Shown here one piece after another: positions 9,901 through 18,853 of a DNA stretch of 64,000 nucleotides (its first letter is position 1; each line of letters starts with the position of its first letter). The notes under the pieces were generated by a model that made no database searches, had not been told where the DNA came from, and worked only from the letters and a program-made list of their open reading frames with translations. Where the stretch lies: NCBI GenBank assembly GCA_024919175.1, contig CP103804.1, positions 1,426,001-1,490,000 on the forward strand, given 5' to 3'. The position numbers were made by a program, and so were the translations under genes. The DNA is from Clostridioides difficile. GTDB lineage: Bacteria > Bacillota > Clostridia > Peptostreptococcales > Peptostreptococcaceae.

Positions 9901-12877
9901 GGGAAATGACTGGCAAGCATTGGGTGTAGCTGCTAGAGCAGGAGATGAAATCACAGTATATGTTGGAAGTAAAAGCGGTAGAACTCTTAAACTAATATAT
10001 ACACAATACTATGGAGAGTCTGGAGCATATAAGAGTGGAGAAATCAATCTTAACACAGGTAAAAATGTAATTCAGTTAAGTAAACTTCATAGCTTAGATG
10101 TAGAATGTGGAGGAAGCTTGTATATAAGATACCCTTATGACGCTCCAAGTGGTGGAGATATAAAAGTACGTGTAGCAGGAGCTACTAAGATACCACATCT
10201 TAACTTAAATGGAATGATAAATGATAAGAGTCCTGAAGGAGTTTCTGAATCTAAGAAAAAAATAAGAGAATATATAGAAGAATTAGCTAAATATAAGAAT
10301 GATATAAAGGGAGAACCATATTATCCAGGAACTAATATTGGCAATTCATATGGATATTCAGAAACAACTGGTGTATTAAACACTACAGATATTGAAAGTG
10401 ATAAAGTTACATTAAATGTTCCTGCAACAGCTGTATATCAAGGAATATCAAAAGGAAATTCTGATTTAAATACACAAGTAGATAGATTGTACAATAGTAT
10501 GTTTGCATGGGAGCAAATAATGGATTTAATATATTCTGAAAGAGGAGTGTTTAAGACACAAGACTTAGATGGCAATGGAACTGTAGATGATAATGAATTT
10601 GACATAACTAAAAATGATATGGCTCCTAAATCTCGTATGAATATAAAATATCAAAGAATGTTTATTGGAGCATTTATGTATGCTTCTGGTTTACATGTAG
10701 GAGTAGAGTATGGTTCAGTTCCAGGGCTTATGAATGGAGTACCTTTCCAAATAGATGCTAGTGGAAAAGCTACAGGAGGAAGTTTATTTGGATGGGGAAT
10801 AGGTCATGAGATAGGACATGTTACAGACATTGGCAAGATGACATATAGCGAAACTAGTAACAATGTACTTGCTTTACTTGCTCAAACATTTGATGATAAG
10901 ACACATTCAAGACTTGAAGGTTCAACAATGGATAAGATATATGAACATGTAACTTCAAATAGTATAGGTATACCAAGTAATGTATTTGAGAGACTTGGAA
11001 TGTTGTGGCAATTACATTTAGCTTATGATGATGATTTTACTGGTTCAATGCTAAAGAATAACTCAGATGCTGATTTAAGCAATGATACATTCTATGCCAA
11101 AATATCAAGAAAATACAGAGCACTTTCAAGTAGTGACCCAATAAATAATTTACCAAAAGACCAAATGTTAGTGGCAATGTCATCAAGTGTTGTTGAAAAA
11201 GATTTAAGAGATTATTTTAAGGCATGGGGAGTAGAAATTACACCAGAGCTAAACAGTATAATGGATAGTAAAAAGTACGCAAAAGAGACTAGAAAGATAC
11301 AATATATAAATGATGAAGCTAGAAGACAGATTTTAAATGAAAATATAGCAAGTATGGCAGAGGATACAAAAGTAAGTGCTGGTTTTGCTGATGGAGTACA
11401 AAGTGGTTCTCTAGTTAAGTCTAATAAAATATCTATAGACTTAGATGTAGATAAAGACAAAGACAAGATATTGGGATATGAGATAATAAGAAGTGATGGA
11501 AACTATTTAGATGGTGAAAATGGAACTCAAGTAAAATATAGAACAGTAGGGTTCATAGATGCAAAAGGAAATAGTCAAGCTAAATTTATTGATAATATAT
11601 CTCCTCTTAACAATAGAGTATTTACATATAAAGTAGTTGCATACGACTATCATCTAAATCCAACAGAAGAGTTTGAGGTTGGAACTGTAAAATTATCAGA
11701 TGAAGGAAAAATAAATAAATCAGCATGGTCATTCATAACAAATACTGTTTCTGATGGTGATGTTAGGACTGAAGATGACTCGCATGGACCATTACAAAAT
11801 CCAGAAATTGATAACATCAAAGATAATGATGCAAGTACAACATATAAAGGAAAGAGAATAAGTAAAGCTGAGTGGAACAAAGACCCTCAAAAAGAACCAG
11901 ATATAAATGTAGAAGAAAATCCATATATAATAGTAGACATGAAAGAGACATTGCCTATAGTAGGGTTAAAATATACAAAGCCAAAAACTGAAGCTAGAAA
12001 GTTTTCACTAAAAGGATTATTTAACCTTAGAAAAGATACTAGTACAACATACAATCCTTTAACTAATTACAAGATACAAGTAAGTAATGATAAAAAGAAT
12101 TGGGAAGATGTTAGCCAAGGAACTTTTGAATATGGACAAGATTTAGTTGGTGGAGGAAAAGACCAAGATAATGAAGCTAGAGTTACATTTAATAAAGATG
12201 GTAAACTTTGGACATACCAAGCTAGATATGTAAAACTAATATCAAATAATAAGTCTAATATAGAAGTTGCAGAGTTGGATATAATAGGACCTCCAGGTGA
12301 CAATATAGAGATTGGGACAGTAAATAGTGTAGACCAAACTTGTACTAATGGAATTGGAAAACTGGCAGAAGATTATGTATATCAAAGTGATAACCCTAAT
12401 ACAAGTGAAAATGAAGAAGCTAAGATTCCAGCTGGTTCAATAGTAATTACAGGCGAATACAGTGGAAATCCAGCATTTAATTTACCATTACTTATAGATA
12501 AAAATAATAAAACTATATCTGGAGAAGCGCTTTTATTTGCAGAAGTGCCAAAACAAGGTGAATTAGGTGAAATAAGTAAAGGTACATGGGTTTACTATAT
12601 GCCAAAAGAAAGCTTTGATTCTTTAAGTGATAGGGTTAAGGCAGAATTGTATAGATATAATGAACTTCAAGGAGATACTCCAATAGGTCAAAGATTTGTA
12701 AGTGATACAATGTATGTACCTGTGGGAGCTAAAAATTATGATGAGTTAAAGACTATAAGTCTTACAGATAGTAATAGTAAAGCGAGAAAAGTTACAAGAA
12801 ATGCTATTGATGTAAGTAACAAGAAGGTTATATCTATAAATAATAAAGTAAAAGGCAATATTGTTAGAGATAAATAG
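6932..12877 (+). CDS. Very large secreted M60-type metalloprotease with dockerin-like, Fn3-like and discoidin-like regions
   Basis: About 1981 residues with a Sec signal peptide (cleavage after VFA). Residues ~181-232 hold two dockerin/EF-hand-like calcium loops (GDVNNDGKVDKNDY and DLNRDGKVDIADL). Residues ~350-437 are a low-complexity E/N/D/K/S linker. Fibronectin III-like segments follow (around 500-720), then a galactose-binding-like region (~725-900). The catalytic domain carries H1292-E-I-G-H1296 with E1307 ten residues on, fitting the M60 (enhancin/ZmpB-like) HExxH-x(8-28)-E signature; another EF-hand-like loop (DLDGNGTVDDNEF) lies just before it. M60 enzymes cleave mucin-type glycoproteins. 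There is no CWB2 repeat and no sortase signal. Start ATG 6932 follows GAGGGAGG; the frame is open from a TTG at 6911 but that lies within the ribosome site. It corresponds to the 'calcium-binding adhesin' CD2797 of strain 630. Confidence 0.88.
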   Translation: MKKAISCVLAVSMCSAPLNVFAEPILEGKLRAVEKSVTEKLKGNLEVDLNFSLPITNNESESMTNIQLELKDDSNNSGIIKLGEKDSGTLNIGVDNIEYTIKKLSASRSEIKNKDENISYYNIIFNNLPVGKYNVEVSGGGFKSKEIKDIDISNYSQRVLLSNRASVDDKNKPLNYELFLMGDVNNDGKVDKNDYDDVLKNINSNKSEYDLNRDGKVDIADLDYVQKNLGQSEDEKSLESIVSTNPIVDTSKVTLEKNSDTNIQGTVEDLFSGENSGVKISPANAGDEISEEKPAVMDIALSEALDMEVINIKAPEGNAPAKGIVEVTDKDGNVQQVPYENKEYVETLKEEQEQVNNEQEETNNKDENIDQSDNNLDNNQEGKTDKEDSTSNTTDKENNNTENNNKENSSTEKSDSDKDTSNQENNISKDDGSTTSTYGRSAVETYAEVQNSDIVINLGKQVAVKKITIKITATTANDRNLAEISKVEFLNNVYKEIPKPEMNIPKINKIATSTAVGNEKVSFYWNNEVNVSAYELILDTIDSSGKVLSTKKLQTSKNTIDVRDIQAYGLYRVSIQSLNGDWSSGYKDATAENLDGVPENVDSNYKPIQFSPDSIIEFQVVPDTKPEPPEGINVKGRFKALDVSWKNHKQAKDFDLYYREKNSNGSWIKYNDKLIRGTSLKIEGLKDNITYEVRMTATNHLGTSGMSKTYIGTTESVDAPTTPNYRLINTSKLDAGSGIPTNHIVDVTYPAGYDKSEYSERNPFNKFNVVDGDFTTHWTFPSYNAAEGKNRGPIITFDKAYTMDTFMATPRFDVSDKTINDFEIQYWDENGQVHNLGDVPFETKTDPVNNNRYVMVRLKEPINATKIQVSVCSSYSYKANISELKFYEYDSIEKDVRNLFVDDLQVELKEDVTQEKITELKDRISTPDKVSGEYHPYKTIIDRELKLAQDLYNDRATLADVTTVNQDINVSGKYKDKSGNYTVKSNNLGMGNDWQALGVAARAGDEITVYVGSKSGRTLKLIYTQYYGESGAYKSGEINLNTGKNVIQLSKLHSLDVECGGSLYIRYPYDAPSGGDIKVRVAGATKIPHLNLNGMINDKSPEGVSESKKKIREYIEELAKYKNDIKGEPYYPGTNIGNSYGYSETTGVLNTTDIESDKVTLNVPATAVYQGISKGNSDLNTQVDRLYNSMFAWEQIMDLIYSERGVFKTQDLDGNGTVDDNEFDITKNDMAPKSRMNIKYQRMFIGAFMYASGLHVGVEYGSVPGLMNGVPFQIDASGKATGGSLFGWGIGHEIGHVTDIGKMTYSETSNNVLALLAQTFDDKTHSRLEGSTMDKIYEHVTSNSIGIPSNVFERLGMLWQLHLAYDDDFTGSMLKNNSDADLSNDTFYAKISRKYRALSSSDPINNLPKDQMLVAMSSSVVEKDLRDYFKAWGVEITPELNSIMDSKKYAKETRKIQYINDEARRQILNENIASMAEDTKVSAGFADGVQSGSLVKSNKISIDLDVDKDKDKILGYEIIRSDGNYLDGENGTQVKYRTVGFIDAKGNSQAKFIDNISPLNNRVFTYKVVAYDYHLNPTEEFEVGTVKLSDEGKINKSAWSFITNTVSDGDVRTEDDSHGPLQNPEIDNIKDNDASTTYKGKRISKAEWNKDPQKEPDINVEENPYIIVDMKETLPIVGLKYTKPKTEARKFSLKGLFNLRKDTSTTYNPLTNYKIQVSNDKKNWEDVSQGTFEYGQDLVGGGKDQDNEARVTFNKDGKLWTYQARYVKLISNNKSNIEVAELDIIGPPGDNIEIGTVNSVDQTCTNGIGKLAEDYVYQSDNPNTSENEEAKIPAGSIVITGEYSGNPAFNLPLLIDKNNKTISGEALLFAEVPKQGELGEISKGTWVYYMPKESFDSLSDRVKAELYRYNELQGDTPIGQRFVSDTMYVPVGAKNYDELKTISLTDSNSKARKVTRNAIDVSNKKVISINNKVKGNIVRDK

Positions 12878-12918
12878 TTAATAGAAATTTAAATCTAATA
12901 AAATAATACTGATGATAT

Positions 12919-12945
12919 TCAATAGTTAATATTAATAGCTATTGA
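12919..12945 (+). terminator. Weak hairpin after the M60 gene
   Basis: TTCAATAG (12919-12926) pairs with CTATTGAA (12938-12945), followed by AAATTTT. The T-tract is poor, so it may be an inefficient terminator or only an mRNA 3' end. Confidence 0.35.
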
Positions 12946-13034
12946 AAATTTTAAAGAATAAAAAATTAAATATGAAGTAAATATAATACATGGATATAGA
13001 TATAAAATTAAGATAGTATAAATTAAATAAATAA

Positions 13035-13068
13035 GGCTGGGTGGATATTTGATTGTATCCACCTAGCT
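13035..13068 (+). promoter_or_regulatory. Stable leader hairpin before cwp10
   Basis: GGCTGGGTGGATA (13035-13047) pairs with TATCCACCTAGCT (13056-13068) to give about 13 pairs, two of them G-U, with an 8-base loop. It is far more GC-rich than its surroundings, has no T-tract, and ends 24 bases before the cwp10 start, so it is a leader structure rather than a terminator. Confidence 0.55.
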
Positions 13069-13091
13069 AATGGTAGATAAGGACGGGTGTT

Positions 13092-14963
13092 ATGAGTAAA
13101 GGAAAATCTCTTATAAGAACTTTAGCGGTGTCGACTATGGCAGTGGCTGTAACTGGTAGTGCTACATGTGCATATGCAGCTCCAGTATTACAAGGGGCAA
13201 AGACGTATGAAAAGGTAAATACTATAGATATATCTGTGGATTCAGTAGAAAATATAGTATATTCATTTCAAGCTAGTATAAAAGTACAGGGTGAAGTGGA
13301 AGTAGCAGATAATGAGCAAGGACAAAAGATTAAGTGGGCAGATAATATAGAAGCTCAGATAAAAAGTGGAAATGCAAATGCTAATTGTGTTTCAACATAT
13401 GATAAAGCAAGTAATACAACAACATTAGATATATATGTTACATCAGATGAGAATCTTTTGGATGTGAATACATTAAATATAGGAAAAATATCTGTGAAAA
13501 AGTCTGGTGGAAACACAAATGTAACATATAAAATTATAGGAAATGGTACAGATAGTAAACCTGCATTGAAAATTGTAACTTATAATAGTAAAACAATAGA
13601 CTTTAAAAGTATAACTTCTAGTGATGGAGAAAGTTTTAGTATTATTGAGGAAAATGAAGTCAAGCCAACTAGTGGCAGTGGAAATAGTAAGATTGACCCA
13701 GAAAAGTATCAAGTTAGTCAAGGAGATGCTTTAGAATATTTAATAAATAATCTTGGAACAAGTTATTATCTTGTAAATAATACAATAGAAGAAACTAGTA
13801 CAGACTTAACATTAAAACTTGAATTATCTCAAAAGAGAACAAAGCCTAGAAAAGCTTCAACAAATAAATATGTAGAGATAGCAGCTCCTAAAAGTTTAAA
13901 ATCTATAGCTGAAAGTGAATTATCAAAACTAGAAACAAATTCAACTACATCTGGGGGGTCAAACAGTACAGATAATAATTCAGGTGGAACTTCTGGAGGA
14001 AATTCAGGTGGAGAAAGCTCAAGCAACTCTACTTCTAGTGTGACAGTTAAAAAATTAAAAGGTTCAGATAGATTTGAGACAGCTGTGAAAATATCTCAAA
14101 GTGGTTGGACAAAATCAGATACAGTTGTAATAGTAAATGGAGAAGATAAAAGCATGGTAGACGGACTTACAGCTACACCACTTGCTAGTGTAAAAAATTC
14201 ACCAATTCTTTTATCTTCAAATGATAAACTTCCTCAAAAAACCGTAGAGGAACTAAAAAGATTAAATCCATCAAAAGTAATTGTAATAGGTGGAAATAAT
14301 TCAATACCAAATTCAGTTATTGAAGCTATCAAAGGTGTAAGTTCAAAAATATCAGTACAAAGAATAGGAGGAGATACAAGATATCAAACTTCTATTAATA
14401 TAGCAAAAGAAATTGATAAGGCAAATAATGTAAGCAAGTTGTATATAGGGGCAGGAAATGGAGAAGCAGATTCATTATCAATAGCATCACTAGCTGGTAA
14501 GGAAAAAACTCCAATAGTACTTACACAAAAAGATGGTGTAGATAAGGAAGCAGAACAATTTATTAAATCAAACAAGGTGTCAAACGTATACTTTATTGGT
14601 GGAGTAGAGAAAATATCTAACAAGGCTATCGAACAAGTCGGAAAAATAGCAAATAAAGATGTATCAAAAAATAGAATAGCAGGTCAAAATAGACAAGAGA
14701 CAAATGCTAAGGTAATAGATAAGTTCTATTCTCAGTCTAAATTGGATGGAGTTGTAGTTGCTAATCAAGATAAACTAATAGATGCTTTAGCAGTGGGGCC
14801 ATTGGCAGCTAAGAATAATTCACCAGTTGTACTTGCTACAAATACGTTAGATAAATCACAAGAATCATCATTAAAAAATAAAAATTCATCTAAGTTGTTT
14901 GAAGTGGGTGGAGGAATAGCTTCATCTGTAGTAGATAAGATTAAGAGTTTAATTGAAAGATAA
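13092..14963 (+). CDS. cwp10: Cell wall protein Cwp10: unknown N-terminal domain, G/S/N linker, three C-terminal CWB2 repeats
   Basis: A 623-residue surface protein. The signal peptide ends at AYA (about residue 29). Residues 30-285 form an unassigned, beta-rich looking domain with no catalytic motif that I recognise. Residues ~288-318 are a flexible linker rich in Gly, Ser, Asn and Thr (SGGTSGGNSGGESSS). Three CWB2 repeats follow to the C-terminus (GSDRFETAVKIS, GDTRYQTSINIA, GQNRQETNAKVI), predicted to bind PSII. The ribosome site (AAGGACGGGTG) is weaker than its neighbours' and follows a stable leader hairpin, so translation may be tuned. Role unknown. Confidence 0.9.
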   Translation: MSKGKSLIRTLAVSTMAVAVTGSATCAYAAPVLQGAKTYEKVNTIDISVDSVENIVYSFQASIKVQGEVEVADNEQGQKIKWADNIEAQIKSGNANANCVSTYDKASNTTTLDIYVTSDENLLDVNTLNIGKISVKKSGGNTNVTYKIIGNGTDSKPALKIVTYNSKTIDFKSITSSDGESFSIIEENEVKPTSGSGNSKIDPEKYQVSQGDALEYLINNLGTSYYLVNNTIEETSTDLTLKLELSQKRTKPRKASTNKYVEIAAPKSLKSIAESELSKLETNSTTSGGSNSTDNNSGGTSGGNSGGESSSNSTSSVTVKKLKGSDRFETAVKISQSGWTKSDTVVIVNGEDKSMVDGLTATPLASVKNSPILLSSNDKLPQKTVEELKRLNPSKVIVIGGNNSIPNSVIEAIKGVSSKISVQRIGGDTRYQTSINIAKEIDKANNVSKLYIGAGNGEADSLSIASLAGKEKTPIVLTQKDGVDKEAEQFIKSNKVSNVYFIGGVEKISNKAIEQVGKIANKDVSKNRIAGQNRQETNAKVIDKFYSQSKLDGVVVANQDKLIDALAVGPLAAKNNSPVVLATNTLDKSQESSLKNKNSSKLFEVGGGIASSVVDKIKSLIER

Positions 14964-14979
14964 ATATATTAAGTGAATT

Positions 14980-15036
14980 AAAAATAAGAATGTATGTAGA
15001 TATAAATTATATGTCTAAAAGTACATTCTTATTTTT
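14980..15036. terminator. Terminator after cwp10
   Basis: AAAAATAAGAATGTA (14980-14994) pairs with TACATTCTTATTTTT (15022-15036): 15 pairs with an inner loop that can fold further (ATAT/ATAT). A on the left and T on the right make it potentially bidirectional. Confidence 0.8.
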
Positions 15037-15325
15037 ATTTCTATATATATTAATAATATTGAAGTTAAAATGTGTAATAGTTTGAGTATAACTAAGTTTA
15101 TTTTTTTAATAAAACATACATATTTCATTTGTAAATTCTATTTTGAAGAGATTCAAAGTCTACTTAAAAGTAATTTATTCAAATTTAAGAAAATAAAATA
15201 TTAATATATAGACGAGATATATTTATATAAGATATACTTTATAATATACAAAAAATAACAAAATAATTAAAAAAAGTAAAAATAATATAAATATAAAATA
15301 TAAAAATCATCAGGGGGATATGAAA
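15037..15325. other. AT-rich gap upstream of cwp11
   Basis: After the cwp10 terminator there are nearly 290 AT-rich bases before cwp11. Several TATAAT/TATACT-like hexamers near 15234-15245 could serve as the cwp11 promoter, but I cannot single one out with a convincing -35. No open frame or structured RNA is evident. Confidence 0.4.
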
Positions 15326-16921
15326 ATGAACAAAAAAATATTATCATTAGGTCTAGCAATATCATTAATCTTGGTAAACTTCAAAAGTGTAAATGCATCA
15401 TCAGTAGTAGAAAAAATATATGGTAAAGATAGATATGAGACAGCAGCAAAGATAGCTGATAGACAGACCTATGAAACAGTAATTTTAGTAAATACGGAAA
15501 AATCGCTTGCAGATGGATTGAGTGCAAGCGGATTGTCAGGTGCAACAAAAGCACCAATACTATTTACACAAAAAAATAAGATACCAGCAGAGACAAATAG
15601 ATGTTTAAAAAATATCAAAAAAGCATACATAATAGGTACAGAAGATACTATAAGTAAATCAGTAGAAAAAGAACTAGAGTCTAAAAATATAGAAGTAAAG
15701 AGAATTGGTGGAGAAGATAGACTAAAAACAAGTTATTTAGTAGCTAAAGAAATATCAACTATAAAAAAGGTGGATAAAGTACTATTAACTAATGCATATA
15801 GTGGAGAAGCAGATGCAATGAGTGTATCATCAGTAGCTAATAGAGATGGTGTTCCAATTATACTTACAGATGGTAAGAGCATCCCTTTTGAGATAAAGGA
15901 TGTTTTATCATATTGTATAGGTTCAGAGGAGATAATGAGTAATTCTCTAGTTAAAAATACAAACTCAGTAAGAATAGAAGGAACTGACCGATTTGAAACT
16001 AACAAAAAAGTAATAGACTACTTTTTTAAGAGTGCAGATGGGTTCTATGTATCAGATGGTTATCAATTAGTAGATGCTATAGCAGCTGCACCACTTACTA
16101 AAGACTATCCAATGGTATTAGTAAATGATGGTAGTGATAAGAATGTATTAGAAGGAGCTAAGCATATAACTTCTATAGGTGAATTAAGTAATAAGGTAAT
16201 ACAACAATGTGTAAGTGCATCAGAATCAAATGGGCAACCTCCAACAATCATAATAGGAGCTACAGAGATATACAAAGGTGAAAAGTTTGATAGTGGTAAG
16301 TTGAATATAGTAGCTAGAGACAATACTGGGAAGGTATTGCCAATAAACATTGATGGATTTATAGATACAAATAGAGTAGGTACATATATATTGACATTAA
16401 AGGCTACAGATGAATGGGGAAAAAGTACAGAAAAAAGAGTAGAAATAAAAGTACTAGATGATAAATCTCATGATTACAATAGCCAAGAATTTAAAAAAAT
16501 GGTGTCCACTGAAATGTATAACTTAATTAATTCCTATAGAAAAGAAAAAGGTAAAGAGCCTTTTGTAGTATCTAGTAAGCTAGAAGGTATGGCAAATGCA
16601 TGGTCTAAGTATATGATGGATAAAAAAGTTTTTGCACATTATATAGATGGCAAAAATGCTCCACAAGTATTTTCTGATTTTGGAATGAGAAGTGAGGAAA
16701 ATATAGCATATATTTATATTAACTCTAAGAATGTCCAAACGACTCAAGATGCAAAAGATTTGGCAAAGGCTATATTTGAAGTGTGGAAGAAGTCTCCTGA
16801 ATATAATGCAAACATGCTTAGTGATGAGTTCTATAGTACTGGATTTGGGCTTTATATATTATCTGATGGTCAGGTACATGCTACTCAAGAGTTTTTAAAT
16901 GGTAATGAAGGTAGCTTGTAA
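15326..16921 (+). CDS. cwp11: Cell wall protein Cwp11: N-terminal CWB2 repeats, Ig-like domain, C-terminal CAP/SCP domain
   Basis: About 531 residues. Signal peptide MNKKILSLGLAISLILVNF..., cleavage after VNA. Three CWB2 repeats span ~27-300 (GKDRYETAAKIA, GEDRLKTSYLVA, GTDRFETNKKVI). Residues ~305-385 form a bacterial Ig-like (DUF5011-type) domain starting PTIIIGATEIYKGEKFD and ending in VGTYILTLKATD...VEIKVL. Residues ~391-525 are a CAP/SCP domain (MYNLINSYRKEKGKEPF, FAHYIDGKNAPQVF, EENIAY, VHATQEFLN). I choose ATG 15326 because GGGGG (15313-15317) is eight bases before it; the ATG at 15320 is only two bases away. A close paralogue of Cwp12 with the same domain order. Confidence 0.9.
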   Translation: MNKKILSLGLAISLILVNFKSVNASSVVEKIYGKDRYETAAKIADRQTYETVILVNTEKSLADGLSASGLSGATKAPILFTQKNKIPAETNRCLKNIKKAYIIGTEDTISKSVEKELESKNIEVKRIGGEDRLKTSYLVAKEISTIKKVDKVLLTNAYSGEADAMSVSSVANRDGVPIILTDGKSIPFEIKDVLSYCIGSEEIMSNSLVKNTNSVRIEGTDRFETNKKVIDYFFKSADGFYVSDGYQLVDAIAAAPLTKDYPMVLVNDGSDKNVLEGAKHITSIGELSNKVIQQCVSASESNGQPPTIIIGATEIYKGEKFDSGKLNIVARDNTGKVLPINIDGFIDTNRVGTYILTLKATDEWGKSTEKRVEIKVLDDKSHDYNSQEFKKMVSTEMYNLINSYRKEKGKEPFVVSSKLEGMANAWSKYMMDKKVFAHYIDGKNAPQVFSDFGMRSEENIAYIYINSKNVQTTQDAKDLAKAIFEVWKKSPEYNANMLSDEFYSTGFGLYILSDGQVHATQEFLNGNEGSL

Positions 16922-16978
16922 AAAATTCCATAAATCTTGTTTTTTTATTAATTTACTGATATCATAAAATCAAAATCA

Positions 16979-17047
16979 CATCTAATGTACTTTTTGTAAT
17001 CTGCTTTGGTATTATTTTACAGGTTATGGTATCTTAGATGTTTTTTA
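16979..17047 (+). terminator. Possible branched terminator after cwp11
   Basis: ACATCTAA and TTAGATGT form an 8-pair outer stem with a smaller TGTAA/TTACA stem inside, followed by TTTTTTATTTT. The large loop makes this less certain than the other terminators. Confidence 0.4.
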
Positions 17048-17138
17048 TTTTAGTAATTTATAAATTTTGAGGGAATCACTACTGAGGATGTAATTTATGA
17101 TGAGCTGAATTATATAAAAAATTAGTAGGAGGGGTTCG

Positions 17139-18725
17139 ATGAAAATAAGTAAAAAAATATTATCAATAGGATTGACAGTAACATTAGTACTGGCAGGTGC
17201 ATCAAATATTAATGCACTTTCAAGTATAGAAAAGATACAAGGGAAAGATAGATATGAGACAGCTGCCAAAATTGCACAGAAGCAAACTTATGAAAATGTA
17301 GTATTAGTAAATACAGATAATACTCTAGCCGATGGACTAAGTGCAAGTGGATTAGCAGGGGCAGTTAAAGCACCTATATTATTATCACAAAAAAATAATA
17401 TCCCATCAGACACAGAAAATATGTTAAAAGATGTCAAGAAGGTCTACATAATAGGAACTGAAGATTCAATAGGAAAATCAGTTGAAAATAAATTAAAGCA
17501 AAAAGGGATAGAAGTTAAAAGAATAGGTGGTAATGATAGAATAGAAACAAGTTATCTTATAGCAAAAGAAATAGCTTCAATAAAGTCTATAGATAAGGTT
17601 TTTATAACTAATGGGTATACAGGTGAAGCAGATGCTATGAGTGTATCATCAGTAGCATCAAGAGATGGTGCACCTATAATTTTAACTGATGGTAAAAGTG
17701 TACCATTTGAGAAAAAAGAAGGTGTACAATGTTATGCACTTGGTTCAGAAGAAATAATGAGTAATGACTTAGTTAAAAAAACCAATTCAGTTAGATTAGC
17801 TGGTGAAGATAGATTTGAGACTAATAAAAAAGTCATAAAACATTTTTATAGTTCAGCAAAAGAGTTCTATCTTTCTAAAGGATTCCAACTAGTGGATGCA
17901 GTTGCTGGTTCTTCTATAGCTAAAAATGCACCAATAGTATTGGTTGATGGAAGCAGTGATAAGTCTGTACTTAGAAGTGCTGATAAAATCACAGCATTAG
18001 GTGGTATAGATGAAAAGACATTAGAGCAATGTTTAAGTGCATCAGCATTGGATGCAAGTGCACCAACAATAACAGTTGGTAATTTAAATATTTATCAAGG
18101 GGATAAGTTTGATATAAGCAAACTTAATATAATTGCGAAGGATAATAAAGGAAATGAATTAAAACCAGAACTTATAGGAGAAGTTAATACTGATAAGATT
18201 GGTAAATATAAAGTGACTATAAAGGCTACTGATATTGGTGGAAAAACTACATCAATAAATGTAGAAGTAAATGTACTTGAGTATAAGACTAATGATATGA
18301 ATAGTACTGAATTTAAGATGATGGTTTCTAGTGAAATGTATGATTTGGTAAATTCTTATAGAAAAGAAAATGGTAAAGAGTCATTACAAGTATCTAAAAA
18401 CTTACAAGGAATGGCAGATTATTGGTCTAAGTATATGGCTGATAAAGGAGAATTTGCACATGTAATAAATGGTAAAAATGCTGCGGAATTATTTTCTAAT
18501 GGAATGAGAAGTGAAGAAAATATAGCTTTTGTTCCACTTACTACAAAGAGTACTTATACAACGAAAGATGCTAGAGAAGTGGCAAATGTAATATTTACAG
18601 TTTGGAAGAAGTCTGACAAGTATAATGAAAATATGTTGAACTCTAAATTTGCATATACTGGGTTTGGGCTATATATATTGCCAGATGGACAAGTGTATGC
18701 AACTCAAGAATTTTTGAATAAATAA
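17139..18725 (+). CDS. cwp12: Cell wall protein Cwp12: N-terminal CWB2 repeats, Ig-like domain, C-terminal CAP/SCP domain
   Basis: 528 residues with a signal peptide (cleavage after INA), three CWB2 repeats at ~27-305 (GKDRYETAAKIA, GNDRIETSYLIA, GEDRFETNKKVI), an Ig-like domain at ~308-385 (APTITVGNLNIYQGDKFD...) and a CAP/SCP domain at ~395-525 (MYDLVNSYRKENGKESL, FAHVINGKNAAELF, EENIAF, VYATQEFLNK). The start ATG follows a strong ribosome site (AGGAGGGG). It is the nearest gene upstream of slpA. I find no good terminator after it, so some read-through into slpA is possible. Its last codons lie in a perfect 13-base tandem duplication. Confidence 0.9.
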   Translation: MKISKKILSIGLTVTLVLAGASNINALSSIEKIQGKDRYETAAKIAQKQTYENVVLVNTDNTLADGLSASGLAGAVKAPILLSQKNNIPSDTENMLKDVKKVYIIGTEDSIGKSVENKLKQKGIEVKRIGGNDRIETSYLIAKEIASIKSIDKVFITNGYTGEADAMSVSSVASRDGAPIILTDGKSVPFEKKEGVQCYALGSEEIMSNDLVKKTNSVRLAGEDRFETNKKVIKHFYSSAKEFYLSKGFQLVDAVAGSSIAKNAPIVLVDGSSDKSVLRSADKITALGGIDEKTLEQCLSASALDASAPTITVGNLNIYQGDKFDISKLNIIAKDNKGNELKPELIGEVNTDKIGKYKVTIKATDIGGKTTSINVEVNVLEYKTNDMNSTEFKMMVSSEMYDLVNSYRKENGKESLQVSKNLQGMADYWSKYMADKGEFAHVINGKNAAELFSNGMRSEENIAFVPLTTKSTYTTKDAREVANVIFTVWKKSDKYNENMLNSKFAYTGFGLYILPDGQVYATQEFLNK

Positions 18726-18738
18726 TTTGAATAAATAA
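18713..18738. repeat. Perfect tandem 13-base repeat across the cwp12 stop codon
   Basis: TTTGAATAAATAA occurs twice back to back (18713-18725 and 18726-18738). The first copy carries the cwp12 stop codon. Confidence 0.9.
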
Positions 18739-18824
18739 AATTAAATTTATTAGTTTATTACATCTTGAAATTTAGGGTATAAAAACTCATATATTTGGAG
18801 AAAATAATAATTTAAAAAAATAGC

Positions 18825-18853
18825 TTGCAAAAAGAATAAAAATGGATTATTAT
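18825..18853 (+). promoter_or_regulatory. Predicted slpA promoter
   Basis: TTGCAA (18825-18830), exactly 17 bases, TATTAT (18848-18853). Transcription would start near 18860, giving a leader of nearly 90 bases that begins like the predicted cwp8 leader (GATGTGRGAAATAY). Confidence 0.75.
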
